Assembly (NCBI RefSeq): GCF_047149785.1
Contig: NZ_BAAGBE010000001.1
Span: 1,426,001 to 1,490,000, forward strand
Source of the DNA: Nitrobacter sp047149785
Lineage (GTDB): Bacteria > Pseudomonadota > Alphaproteobacteria > Rhizobiales > Xanthobacteraceae
DNA: 64,000 nucleotides
Direction: 5' to 3'
Position numbers and translations under genes: made by a program. The notes beneath the pieces are model-generated. The model worked only from the letters and a program-made list of their open reading frames with translations, searched no databases and was not told the DNA's origin. How positions within the stretch are numbered: the first letter of the stretch is position 1; each line of letters begins with the position of its first letter. Of the stretch, positions 24,406 to 32,296 are shown one piece after another.

Positions 24406-24433
24406 AAATTAGATTCAAAGAAACTAAAAATTA
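24390..24433. repeat. Perfect 22-bp tandem duplication
   Basis: The unit starting GATTCAAAGAAACTAAAAAT and ending TA occurs at 24390-24411 and again, without change, at 24412-24433. It lies between the DUF3102 remnant and the next small gene, in AT-rich sequence. Confidence 0.95.
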
Positions 24434-24475
24434 AGGACTCGCAATCAGGATTTCGCAAAGCTACGAGAGGTTTCG

Positions 24476-24679
24476 ATGAGTGTTATTAGCAGCAATAGCA
24501 ATGCATCGCCATCCGCCCTACAACAGGCCCTCGCTAAGCTAGCGGCAGATCAGGCTGCAAAAGCAGCAGCCGACGTGATTAAAGCGGACCAGGCTGCGGT
24601 TGATACGGCCCAATTAGAGTCTGCGACCGACGTACCCACTCAGACGACCACTTCCAACGTCGTTGATCTTACGGCCTAA
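24476..24679 (+). CDS. Small Ala/Gln-rich hypothetical protein
   Basis: 67 aa. A Ser/Asn-rich start (MSVISSNSNASPSALQ) leads into a helical Ala/Lys/Asp-rich region (LAADQAAKAAADVIKADQAA) and a Thr-rich end. Short proteins of this composition, beginning MSVISS, occur in Bradyrhizobium as I recall. AGAGG lies upstream of the ATG. No domain or signal peptide is evident. The stop overlaps the end of the convergent ParB-like remnant by four bases. Confidence 0.5.
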   Translation: MSVISSNSNASPSALQQALAKLAADQAAKAAADVIKADQAAVDTAQLESATDVPTQTTTSNVVDLTA

Positions 24680-25240
24680 CCGCCTTGAATGCCACCACAC
24701 TGTCTGCAACCGTCGCGCTTCGCGGAGCGAACGGCCGCCTTCACGTCCTCACCCCTCGCTACAGCTACGATGGCAGCGCCGCGCTTCGCTTCTGGAAGGC
24801 CGGAAAGCTTCTTGCCCTCAGTTAGGGATACTGTGCCCGCGCGCACCAAATCGCGCACCTCTGGCGCCGCCTTCTTAATTTCCTGTGCCAGCCTGATTTT
24901 TCGCTCTGGCGGTTAGTTTCTTTGGCGACCTCAGAGCGGCTGTTTTGGGTCCTCTCTAGTTTAGCTGAATCAGCCAAAGTAGATTTAGTTCGGACTTCCG
25001 TCGTCAACTTTGCGTTGCGCGCAATCTCTGCGGTTCTTTTTAGATGGATGACAACCCGCGCCTCTCGTCCATCATTCGCGACAACGGCGCGCTGATCGTA
25101 CGGCTGGTGGGTTGATCAGACCAATCTTGGAAATGCTATCGGCAAGTTCTGCAACTGTTGCCATGTCGGGTTCGCGCAAGCACGGCCAATATGGATGGTT
25201 TCGATGTCAATCCGCCGGCGCTCCGTATCAGATCGACTCC
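24676..25240 (-). pseudogene. Remnant of a ParB-like gene, several frame breaks
   Basis: On the minus strand the pieces read RRIDIETIHIGR (about 25225-25180), then MATVAELADSISKIGLINPP (about 25163-25104) in another frame. That is the start of a ParB/Srx nuclease-like domain (VxELAxSIxxIGLxNPxxV). Further down come VRTKSTLADSAKLERTQNSR and, after another shift, QEIKKAAPEVRDLVRAGTVS and LTEGKKLSGLPEAKRGAA (24900-24740). The latter is the helical part usual in ParB-like proteins of mobile elements (RxAVRAGxVSxxxAxxLAxLP). At least two frameshifts separate the pieces, so the gene is dead. Confidence 0.6.
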
Positions 25241-25337
25241 GGAATATCTTTGCCAGAGATGATTTGATGCGCTGTCTTCTTCCGCTAGGGCGCCCCTCGC
25301 CGATCCTGCCGCGCTGAAGGCCAGGAGGTTGGTGGGT

Positions 25338-25565
25338 TCACAGGGCCCGTGGTCGCTTTATCAGATGGAAGGACCACCACGCAGTTGCTTGGTTCCAGCT
25401 TTTGATTTGCAGGTTGCAGACGTGACAATCTTGATAGCCCGTGTCCTTGAATGGGCTGGTATAGACCGTCACCCTGTAGATGGCGCCGCAACCGGGACAG
25501 GTATATTCACCCCCATCGCGGGCCCGTACGCCAGGTTTGGGGCTCTTCGAAGTCTTCGATACCAT
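25338..25565 (-). CDS. Small zinc-ribbon hypothetical protein
   Basis: 75 aa from ATG 25565; the open frame continues to 25871, but the extra part overlaps another gene and has no conserved look. The core is EYTCPGCGAIYRVTVY followed by GYQDCHVCNLQIKSWN and HLIKRP, giving two CxxC pairs of a zinc ribbon. I recall similar 60-70 aa proteins in Bradyrhizobium. No good ribosome site is visible, so the start is uncertain. Function unknown. Confidence 0.5.
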   Translation of the reverse strand: MVSKTSKSPKPGVRARDGGEYTCPGCGAIYRVTVYTSPFKDTGYQDCHVCNLQIKSWNQATAWWSFHLIKRPRAL

Positions 25566-25823
25566 AGGGGGGCAAGTAGCGTCCTTTGACCCATCCCGCA
25601 AGTCGCTTTGTTCGGAAGCCGCTGCCCCGTCGCCGTGTTTTTGGACCCCGCACCGACGGCGGCTGAGAGGCTTGATCCAATATAGGCCAGCCACTTTTAC
25701 CATCACACAACGCTGTGACTCGACCTGTCTGAAGTTTAATTCTCTCGACTCATCATCGTCAGAGTTTCGCAGTACGCCTGTCACGGAGCCGCGGTACAGC
25801 AGTGCCCAAAACGGAGACGAAAG

Positions 25824-26099
25824 ATGTTTGATGTGGAGCTGGTTACGATTATGAGGGGCGCGCTTGCACAAGCCACATTAGAGGTCCACCCCGATTCATC
25901 AACGCAAGCACTAATGGCCGAAAGAATCCTTCAATCGGCTGCAAAGGGCACTCGCTCCCTGGAAGCATTTCGGATCATCGCGACCGAAGCCGCCGCAGAG
26001 AGCGAACGACTGCGACTTCTCAACCCGCCTCGCCCGCAACACGCAGAGCAGTGTCTCGCAGAACTCGTTGACCTCGAAGACGAGAAGGAGTTCTGGTGA
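25824..26099 (+). CDS. Small hypothetical protein
   Basis: 91 aa; the ATG at 25824 follows a GGAGACGAAAG ribosome-site-like stretch. It is predicted all-helical: MFDVELVTIMRGALAQATLE, then ALMAERILQSAAKGTRSLEA and an acidic end (LVDLEDEKEFW). No cysteines, signal or membrane segment. It resembles short helical proteins scattered through Bradyrhizobium genomes, without known function. Confidence 0.55.
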   Translation: MFDVELVTIMRGALAQATLEVHPDSSTQALMAERILQSAAKGTRSLEAFRIIATEAAAESERLRLLNPPRPQHAEQCLAELVDLEDEKEFW

Positions 26100-26371
26100 A
26101 CGCTCTCTTGAGCATCTCTACCCGCAGCCCGAGCGCGACCTCAGGGAATTCGGAGTCGCCACCAATCAACAATCGCGGCTCAGGATCCAATGGGCTTGCG
26201 CGAACTTCGATCGGCCAAGTGCGGCAGCAAAGGCGATATCGCTGTCAGGCAAGCGGAGCCTGCGTATGCTCAATATTTCAATGGTTTAGATACAGAAAAG
26301 GGCGATGCCGAATTCAGCACCGCTCCCAAGGTGCGAGCGTTGGTAACCCGTCGTTGCGTGAGGCGAACAAT
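26100..26371. other. Gap with no supported gene
   Basis: Open frames run through this stretch on the plus strand (26096-26791, 26068-26289) but show no family-like sequence or ribosome site. The longer one is antisense to the SGNH hydrolase. I see no repeat or RNA here. Confidence 0.4.
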
Positions 26372-26908
26372 CTATCTCGTGCGTGCGGCGGCAATGACTT
26401 TGGGCGCAAGCCATGCCGCAAAGGCGGCGTGCCCCCGTGCATTGAAATGCTGACCGTCTGGATCCCGCGTTCCCCTTGGGGCGATCTGGCCGAGGTGACC
26501 GAGAATGATCACCTTGATATGGCGAGCGGACAGCCGCCGTCTGATCTCCGAGATATTGCCTTGACGCGCTCCGCCTTGCCCGCGCCGCGCGTCGTTGCCG
26601 CCCGGCTGAAGAATCACAATCGATGTCCCGTTTGGCACGGCGCTATCGAGCCGAGACAGCATTCCCCCAGTCGTATCGCCAGGCACTCCCGCGTTGGTGA
26701 CATGCGCGTGAATGCCTCTCGCCCTGAGCAGTGCCTCAAGCTGCGCTGGATACGCTTGCGAAGAAGGTACACCTCCACTTGTGCGTCCTAGGCCTGAGCC
26801 CGAGGTGTTGCTCGCGCCAAGCGCAACAATACGGACATCGTGTGCGGCCTGCGCGCCGTATGCGAACAGTGCCACCCCCACTACGGCAGCGCCAATCCAT
26901 TTTCTCAT
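26372..26908 (-). CDS. Secreted SGNH/GDSL-type hydrolase
   Basis: 178 aa. The signal peptide (MRKWIGAAVVGVALFAYGAQA) is followed by a short SGNH fold. Block I is VALGASNTSGSG with the nucleophile Ser, although the usual GDS is GAS. Block II contains NAGVPGDTTGGML. Block III is LQPGGNDARRG with the conserved Asn. Block V is DGQHFNARGH with Asp and His. The family hydrolyses esters or acts as a lysophospholipase or arylesterase in the periplasm. It is intact although surrounded by decayed sequence. Confidence 0.85.
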   Translation of the reverse strand: MRKWIGAAVVGVALFAYGAQAAHDVRIVALGASNTSGSGLGRTSGGVPSSQAYPAQLEALLRARGIHAHVTNAGVPGDTTGGMLSRLDSAVPNGTSIVILQPGGNDARRGQGGARQGNISEIRRRLSARHIKVIILGHLGQIAPRGTRDPDGQHFNARGHAAFAAWLAPKVIAAARTR

Positions 26909-27000
26909 ATCGTCCTCAAATTGTTTACGGCGATTTCCAATTGCCCAATCAAAGCAGATTACATCGGCGTGACCTCATCCCTCATCCCAAAGGGGTGATC

Positions 27001-27222
27001 AGGTCTTAAAAAGGCGAGGCCGATGCCAATCGCCCTTGTCAGCAACCTTGCCCCATTCCTTGACGATCATGTCCATGGCAGCGTTGTCGTTTTCCCCGAT
27101 CCCCTAAAAACATGAAACAAAGGGATCGACGACAACGACATCGATTTACGGGCGGCAATCTCGGCCGTTAGGGAGTCAACCACCGGGCGCGTGATCGTGG
27201 CGCCGTTCTTGGTCTCTACCGG
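27001..27222 (-). pseudogene. Remnant of a RepA-like AAA ATPase
   Basis: The minus strand reads VETKNGATITRPVVDSLTAE, IAARK, then after a one-base loss IDVVVVDPFVS, and after another break GENDNAAMDMIVKEWGKVAD. This is the Walker B (VVVVDPFVS) and following ENDNxxMDxxVKEW region of RepA-like / AAA_25 helicase-type ATPases of plasmids and phages. The Walker A half is missing: dispersed repeat copy C begins exactly where upstream coding sequence should continue. Confidence 0.65.
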
Positions 27223-27298
27223 TTCGCGTCAAGAAAACGCATCAACAAAAAACATAGGGCCCCGCTTCTGATTCCATCGGAAGCGGAAAGGCTCTGGG
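27221..27298 (+). repeat. Dispersed intergenic repeat, copy C (partial)
   Basis: ACCGGTTCGCGTCAAGAAAA, CGCATCAA and the terminal palindrome GATTCCATCGGAAGCGG match the second half of copy A. The first half is missing. It abuts the broken ATPase remnant. Confidence 0.8.
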
Positions 27299-27785
27299 AT
27301 GACGGCGCAGCTCTCGCCAATGCGTCCAGTCGGCAGCAGCGATCCCGGAGACCTCTTGCTCTCGCGCGGCGCGCGTATTCGTGTCGGTGAATTGCTGCAA
27401 GTTCTCGGCGCTGCGCCATGTCACATCCATCGACCTTGTCTTGTAGATTCACGCGTATTTGCTCCGCTACGATTTCATTCGTGATATAACCCGCAGCAAC
27501 CCGCGTCATTACTTCGTCCCTTTGGCGCGGGTGACGGCCGCCGGGGCGCTCGCCAACGCCTTGGCGGTCTTTCATATCGCCAACCGGCGTCTTGGTGCAT
27601 CCGTAACGGTGGCGACTGCGCAGTCGGACAATGCGCGTCATGCTTTGCCGATTCGGCTTTCGCAGATTTACGTCAGCTTCCGCGTTCCGGATCGGACGGA
27701 CAGTCCCCTCAAAACCTCATCCAGGGTATGACTTGCAAATCCGGGCTAGCCAAAAGCCTCTATCCTTGGTTAGTTTCGGGAACCC
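27299..27785. other. Noncoding stretch, possibly a decayed gene
   Basis: Nothing clear. On the minus strand, ITNEIVAEQIRVNLQDK (frame one) and MDVTWRSAENLQQFTDTN, TRAAREQEVSGIAAADWTHW (another frame) have natural protein composition and are adjacent, suggesting a frameshifted small gene at about 27260-27520. I do not recognise a family. Confidence 0.3.
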
Positions 27786-27890
27786 TTTAGAGCGTTTTCG
27801 AGCGACCCGGCTACCGGTTGGCGTAAAGAAAACGCGTCAAATCAAAAGGCTGGAGCCCGGCTTTGATTCCATCAAATCCGGAATCTCTGG
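27786..27890 (+). repeat. Dispersed intergenic repeat, copy D
   Basis: It has TTTAGAGCGTTTTCGAGCG, GCTACCGGTTGGCGTAAAGA, AAACGCGTCAAATC and the palindrome around TTTGATTCCATCAAA. The central CATGTCCTCGGGCTTGACC block is deleted relative to copy A. Confidence 0.85.
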
Positions 27891-27923
27891 ATGGTCGTTC
27901 TATGCGGTGATGAGGAGCGTGTG

Positions 27924-28163
27924 ATGTTGCTGTACCCATGGCCCTTGTACGCAGACCCGATTGTATTGAGCGAGGCGCTCGACATCGTGATGCGCTACCT
28001 GACATTCAGCGGACAGGCGGTTCGGCGTGCAGAGTTGCGACATGAGGCGGCACAAGCAATGCTGGCCGCTTGGCGCTCGGGCGTCAGGCACAAGATACAA
28101 TTGGCCAATTGCGGCATTAAGGCAGTGGCTGCTGCCGGAGAGGAGATACCTCGCGCCGGTTGA
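27924..28163 (+). CDS. Small hypothetical protein
   Basis: 79 aa from ATG 27924; the open frame back to 27891 begins in repeat D. It is helical: PIVLSEALDIVMRYLTFSGQ, then HEAAQAMLAAWRSGVRHKIQ and LANCGIKAV. The pattern 'AxxAIxxAWxxGVRHxIxLANxxIxA' is shared, from memory, by small proteins common in Bradyrhizobium. No function is known. It is flanked on both sides by copies of the dispersed repeat. Confidence 0.6.
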   Translation: MLLYPWPLYADPIVLSEALDIVMRYLTFSGQAVRRAELRHEAAQAMLAAWRSGVRHKIQLANCGIKAVAAAGEEIPRAG

Positions 28164-28202
28164 ATCGGCTTAGCGAACCCAAATGGCGCTCATGTCGTAT
28201 TG

Positions 28203-28292
28203 CGAGCTTTATAGCGTTTTCGAGCGAAGCGTGTCCTCGGGCTTGACCAGAGGATGGCTACCGGTTCGCGTGAAGAAAACGCGTCAAATAAA
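28203..28292 (+). repeat. Dispersed intergenic repeat, copy E
   Basis: TATAGCGTTTTCGAGCGAAG, GTGTCCTCGGGCTTGACCAG, CTACCGGTTCGCGTGAAGAA and AACGCGTCAAATA match copy A closely over about 90 bp. The terminal palindrome is lost. Confidence 0.9.
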
Positions 28293-28444
28293 GAACCTGT
28301 TCGACGAGCGTGTTCGAATTATTCGGATACGCGCCAGGCCCATGACACAGCGCAACGCCCTGCGCGCTCCCTATAGCCCGGTTTCAGGTGTCGACGCCCT
28401 GACGCTTTCCGGGGTAACCAGTTTGGATTCAGGTCGGAGGATCG

Positions 28445-28720
28445 ATGCTCATTCTTGTCGTCGCGACTTTAGTGGCGGCGGTCTTGATATCCCGTCTGAT
28501 TTGGCTGGCCGCCAGGAGGTGGCCGGACTCGATCGTAAAGGCCATGCTTGTGAATGCTTTGAGCGCCGTCATCGCCATGATCGCGGCGGCTTACATTTTC
28601 GCGAACGGGGGACCGCCGAAATTCGACATGGCGCTCTTGATATGCGGCGGCGCGCAATTGATCGTGCTGACTTTCGATCTGGTCGGACTGGTCACGCCCA
28701 AGTGGCTTCAGGACGAGTAA
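28445..28720 (+). CDS. Small hypothetical membrane protein
   Basis: 91 aa. GTCGGAGGATCG gives a strong ribosome site before ATG 28445. Three hydrophobic segments are visible (about 2-20, 34-52 and 62-82), with positive charges (ARRWPDSIVKAM) between the first two. No family recognised. Confidence 0.65.
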   Translation: MLILVVATLVAAVLISRLIWLAARRWPDSIVKAMLVNALSAVIAMIAAAYIFANGGPPKFDMALLICGGAQLIVLTFDLVGLVTPKWLQDE

Positions 28721-28990
28721 AATCCGGCTGAGAGAAAAAACTCGGAACCGAGGTTCTTCGCATCGTCCCGGGCGTCAACTACAAGGGCTTGAATTCCGCC
28801 GATAATATAGCATATTCAATGCGTTATATTTTTAGCAGCGCCCGCGCCTCGTCCCGCTTCAGCGGGGACGCCGAACTCCGATATTGCCCTTTCCGCCGTC
28901 CGCGCTCTAGAGTCTCCCTGTAGGGACCTGCCCTTCGTTTTGACGACAGGCGCCGTCTTTCCGTTTTGCTCTTGGAGGCACGATAACACC

Positions 28991-29119
28991 ATGCCCCTGG
29001 TCATGTTCGGCGCAATCATTGGCTGCGGCCTGCTTTTTTATGCGAGCTATCGCTACGTGCGATCCCGTCCACCTCGCAGGGAAGAAGAAAGACCGAAAGA
29101 GATCGCTGAAGGCGATTAA
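28991..29119 (+). CDS. 42-aa single-span membrane microprotein
   Basis: ATG 28991 to TAA 29117-29119. The protein is MPLVMFGAIIGCGLLFYASY followed by a strongly basic then acidic tail (RYVRSRPPRREEERPKEIAE, GD). It has one membrane helix with a cytosolic charged end. TTGGAGGCACG lies 12-17 bases upstream. It is too short for usual gene finders. Upstream, 28721-28990 holds only a hairpin (CGTCCCGC/GCGGGGACG near 28853-28873) and no gene. Confidence 0.55.
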   Translation: MPLVMFGAIIGCGLLFYASYRYVRSRPPRREEERPKEIAEGD

Positions 29120-29455
29120 GCGGTCGCGCGACGCATTCAGGGCGAAGCGTCTCCCGTATTTTGAACTCGGTGAAACGCGACAATCGTAGGAGCTGAAAAA
29201 GTTTTTCTTCCGCTCGAGCAATTCCAACCTGCCTTGCGAGTGGAGCTATCCGCGATTAGGGAACGACATTCATTCCCATCGTTTGGAATGCTCCCGACCG
29301 GGGAAACCGGACCGGCGAACGACGCCCCCAGTTAAGCCAAAAAACCGCCAATTTGCATCTGGATACATCCGTTCGGGATGCGCATGGGACACACGCGTCG
29401 GCGATCAGCGGGCTCGCGGGCCACGCCCGTCCGGAACTCGAGCGAGGGGATAAGG
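29120..29455. other. Gap with no supported gene
   Basis: Open frames on the minus strand (28907-29227, 29256-29588) are Arg/Ser/Pro-rich shadows with no family-like sequence. No RNA or repeat seen. The end should hold the promoter and ribosome site (GAGGGGATAAGG) of the next gene. Confidence 0.4.
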
Positions 29456-29926
29456 GTGAGTCACGGCGATTCGACCGATGAAGCTCTCGAGGCGACTGCG
29501 AACCTCGAAAAGCCGAAACCTTCCGATACGCAGCACGACAGTGACGCCGCCCCCGAGTCGGAGAGGACAGACCGACCCGCGGCTTCACCGGCCGAGGTGC
29601 CGACGAGGTCGCCGGCCGCGCCCAAGCCTTCTTCCGCTGAAGCCGACAGCTATACGAAGTTCGGGCCTGGTCCGCTCACCGCCGTACGGTTCAAGTGGGC
29701 GACACGCCGCGACGACAACGGCGATTATTTCGTTGATGAAACGATCGGCGAAAGTTCGTACCCGCTTGTCAGCGGTCCCATGACAAAAGAGGCTGCGATC
29801 AAGTTTGTCGACGACCGCGAACGCGACGCTCGCCAGCGGTTCGAAGCATTGCGAAGCGAAATGGCCGGTGGAGAAATCGGCCCGTGCGCCGAACAGTCCG
29901 CTGCTCCCAGCCACGCGCCGGATTGA
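29456..29926 (+). CDS. Hypothetical protein with conserved-looking C-terminal domain
   Basis: 156 aa from GTG 29456, chosen because GAGGGGA precedes it; upstream in-frame ATGs at 29378/29384 lack such a site. About 75 residues of Ser/Pro/Glu-rich sequence (likely disordered) precede a folded part: SYTKFGPGPLTAVRFKWATR, GDYFVDETIGESSYPLVSGP and MTKEAAIKFVDDRERDARQR. No family recognised. Confidence 0.6.
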   Translation: MSHGDSTDEALEATANLEKPKPSDTQHDSDAAPESERTDRPAASPAEVPTRSPAAPKPSSAEADSYTKFGPGPLTAVRFKWATRRDDNGDYFVDETIGESSYPLVSGPMTKEAAIKFVDDRERDARQRFEALRSEMAGGEIGPCAEQSAAPSHAPD

Positions 29927-30102
29927 CGATATAACTCTCTTTCGAGCCCGAGCCGGCTGCCCTCGCCCTTGAGCGAGCGACCCGTCACGGATCGAAGCCG
30001 GGCGTTTTATCGACCTGGGCCGCAAAGTGACCCGTATCACACTCCGGGGACCCCGGTACGCATAAGGTCGGACCTGACAATCCGAACCGGACTGGAGGTC
30101 CC

Positions 30103-30891
30103 ATGAAAAAGCTCGCCATCGCCGCCGCGTTGCTGCTCACCGCCTCGACCGCCCAGGCGGGTCAAAACTATTCATTCGAAATCGGCGGGCGCACGATACG
30201 AATTCACGCGCCACGCGGCTGCGATTCCCCCTCCTGCATCTCGCTTTCGATTCCCGGCCTGTACGACCCGGGACGCAAGGATTTCGACGACGACAGTTCC
30301 GACGCTCAGGATACGCCACAAGCTGCCGCACGGCCGGCAGCTCACGCACAAGCGACTGCGCCCGCGCCTCTTTCCGCAACCGCTGCTCCGGCCGCTCCCG
30401 CTGTCGTGACGCCGGCTCCCGTGCAACAGGCCACGACCCCGGCAGCAGTCCCGCCTCCGACGGCCGCCGCCGTTCCGGCAGTTCAACCCGGCGTGACAGC
30501 GCCGCCGGTCAGGGAGCAGACGCATACAGCCGTCGTCGCTGCCGTCGCGCCAGCCACGGAGCCGGTTCAGGCTCCCTCCCCGGCCGCCGAACCGGTCGGA
30601 CCGCTCGGCGTATGGCTGACGGAGAAAAAGGAAGGGCACGTCCGGATCGAGGAGTGCGGAACAAACCTCTGCGGATATTCGGTGGATTCCCGTACCGGTC
30701 GGAACAAGGAAAAGGTTTTGATCAACATGAAGCCCGCTGGCACCAAGTGGAGTGGAAAGATCTACGATCCGAAGAGCGGCAGCACCTATAGCTCGACCAT
30801 CGCGATGAAGGGCAACGATCGCTTGCGCGTACGGGGTTGCGCATTCGGCGGGATGTTCTGCGGCGGCCAGACCTGGAGCCGCCTGAATTGA
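30103..30891 (+). CDS. Secreted DUF2147-type protein
   Basis: 262 aa. A signal peptide (MKKLAIAAALLLTASTAQA) is followed by a short Cys-containing region (RGCDSPSCIS), a long Ala/Pro/Thr linker at about 65-165, and a C-terminal DUF2147-like beta domain. That domain includes GVWLTEKKEGHVRIEECG, LCGYSVDS, KWSGKIYDPKSGSTYSS and RLRVRGCAFGGMFCGGQTW. The family is periplasmic and of unknown function. The ATG follows GGAGGTCCC, an excellent ribosome site. Confidence 0.85.
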   Translation: MKKLAIAAALLLTASTAQAGQNYSFEIGGRTIRIHAPRGCDSPSCISLSIPGLYDPGRKDFDDDSSDAQDTPQAAARPAAHAQATAPAPLSATAAPAAPAVVTPAPVQQATTPAAVPPPTAAAVPAVQPGVTAPPVREQTHTAVVAAVAPATEPVQAPSPAAEPVGPLGVWLTEKKEGHVRIEECGTNLCGYSVDSRTGRNKEKVLINMKPAGTKWSGKIYDPKSGSTYSSTIAMKGNDRLRVRGCAFGGMFCGGQTWSRLN

Positions 30892-30968
30892 TCGGAGCCA
30901 TGTCAGCTTTAGTGAAATCCGACGGACGAAAGTCCTGCCGCACGGCGCGCGGCAGGGCTTCGATTTGG

Positions 30969-31379
30969 TCAGCCGCCGACCTTGCCGGCATATTGCGCGT
31001 CGGTCACATGTTCCAGCCACGTGACGGCGCTTCCGTCGAGGGCCTCATGCACCGCGATGTGGGTCATGGCGGTGTTCGGCGCCGCGCCGTGCCAGTGTTT
31101 TTCTCCCGGTGCAAACCACACCGTGTCGCCGACATGTATCTCGCGGATCGGCCCGCCCTCGGTTTGCACCAGCCCGACGCCCGACACGACGTACAGGGTC
31201 TGGCCGAGCGGGTGCGTATGCCATGCGGTGCGCGCGCCGGGATCGAACGCGACGCTTGCGGCCATCACGCGCGAGGGCGCATTTGCTGCGGCGATGATCG
31301 GCTCGACCGTGACCGTGCCTGAAAAATACTCCTTGGGCCCAGGTTTCGCCGGCCGCGAACCTGCCTGATGGATATCCAT
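30969..31379 (-). CDS. Cupin-domain protein
   Basis: 136 aa from ATG 31379 (MDIHQAGSRPAKPGPKEYFS), with GGAGGTCAAAC just upstream; an open frame to 31457 is rejected. It is a single cupin fold. The first metal-binding motif is GARTAWHTHPLGQTLYVVSG (two His and the Gln/Glu position); the second is DTVWFAPGEKHWHGAAP. Proteins of this type (carboxymuconolactone-decarboxylase-associated cupins and quercetinase-like enzymes) bind a divalent metal. The substrate is unknown. It is divergent from pxpB. Confidence 0.88.
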   Translation of the reverse strand: MDIHQAGSRPAKPGPKEYFSGTVTVEPIIAAANAPSRVMAASVAFDPGARTAWHTHPLGQTLYVVSGVGLVQTEGGPIREIHVGDTVWFAPGEKHWHGAAPNTAMTHIAVHEALDGSAVTWLEHVTDAQYAGKVGG

Positions 31380-31564
31380 GTTTGACCTCCTGAGTTGCCG
31401 CGCGACGACGCTCTGAATTCGTTCCGCCCCCTTGCGATACGCCCCGCGCGTTGCCACCGATTACAACATCCCGTGAGCCCGCCATCAATAATTCATTGAA
31501 TTTGCGTACACTCTTCTTGAGATTTCGCTCGGCGTCAACGCGCCATCGAACCTATAGACCGGTC

Positions 31565-32296
31565 ATGATCGCACCCTTGTCTTCGCCCCGTCTTCTGCCA
31601 AGCGGCGATGCCGCCATCACGGTGGAGTTCGGCCGCAATATCGATGAGCAGGCCAACCGTCGCGTGCTTGCGCTCGACCGCGCGCTTGCGGGCGCACCGA
31701 TTGACGGCGTCACGGAGACCGTGCCGACCTACCGATCGCTGCTCGTTCACTACGATCCGGTTCGGATCGGTTTCGATGAACTCGGCGAACGGCTGACGGC
31801 GCTCGCCCGATTGCCGGCGCCGCCGACGACTGCGACCCGGCGTTGGCGTATCCCCGTCGCCTACGGTGGCGAACATGGCATCGATCTCGAGGACGTCGCC
31901 AAGACGTTGAACACCACGCCGGACGACATCGTCGCGCGTCATGTCGCCGGCGACTATCGCGTCGCCATGATCGGATTTACGCCGGGCTTCTCCTACCTCG
32001 GCGGCCTCGACCCTTCGCTTCAAATGCCGCGACGACAGAACCCGCGTTCGTTCACGCCCTCCGGGTCGATCTCGATCGGCGGTCTTCAGACCGGTGTCCA
32101 ATGTCTTGCCGGACCCAGCGGCTGGCATCTGCTCGGTCGGACCGCCGTGCGCACCTACCAGCTTCATCGCGATCCGGTTTTCTTGCTTGAGCCCGGAGAC
32201 GCCATCACCTTCCATGCGGTCGACGACAAACAGTTCACCGAACAGGACCGCGCGGCGGCGCGCGGCGCGTTCGTCGCGGAACTGGTGGCCTCATGA
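31565..32296 (+). CDS. pxpB: 5-oxoprolinase subunit PxpB
   Basis: 243 aa from ATG 31565; a longer frame from 31451 lacks support. It is a KipI / allophanate hydrolase subunit-1 family protein with LLPSGDAAITVEFG near the start, then MIGFTPGFSYLGGLDPSLQM, PSGSISIGGLQTGVQ and GWHLLGRT. With PxpC and PxpA it forms the bacterial ATP-dependent 5-oxoprolinase that opens 5-oxoproline to glutamate. The stop overlaps the pxpC start (ATGA). All three genes are in one unit. Confidence 0.93.
   Translation: MIAPLSSPRLLPSGDAAITVEFGRNIDEQANRRVLALDRALAGAPIDGVTETVPTYRSLLVHYDPVRIGFDELGERLTALARLPAPPTTATRRWRIPVAYGGEHGIDLEDVAKTLNTTPDDIVARHVAGDYRVAMIGFTPGFSYLGGLDPSLQMPRRQNPRSFTPSGSISIGGLQTGVQCLAGPSGWHLLGRTAVRTYQLHRDPVFLLEPGDAITFHAVDDKQFTEQDRAAARGAFVAELVAS

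Noticed and set aside
26096..26791. 231-aa plus-strand frame opposite the SGNH hydrolase
   Set aside because: No conserved look, antisense to a gene with signal peptide and catalytic blocks.
13018..28292. CRISPR array from the repeated sequences
   Set aside because: The repeats are long, dispersed, variable and in both orientations, not short regular direct repeats with spacers.
23097..30100. Attachment-site duplication of the tRNA-Lys 3' end
   Set aside because: I searched by eye for the last 20 or so bases of the tRNA downstream and found no copy; the island boundary is therefore unproven.
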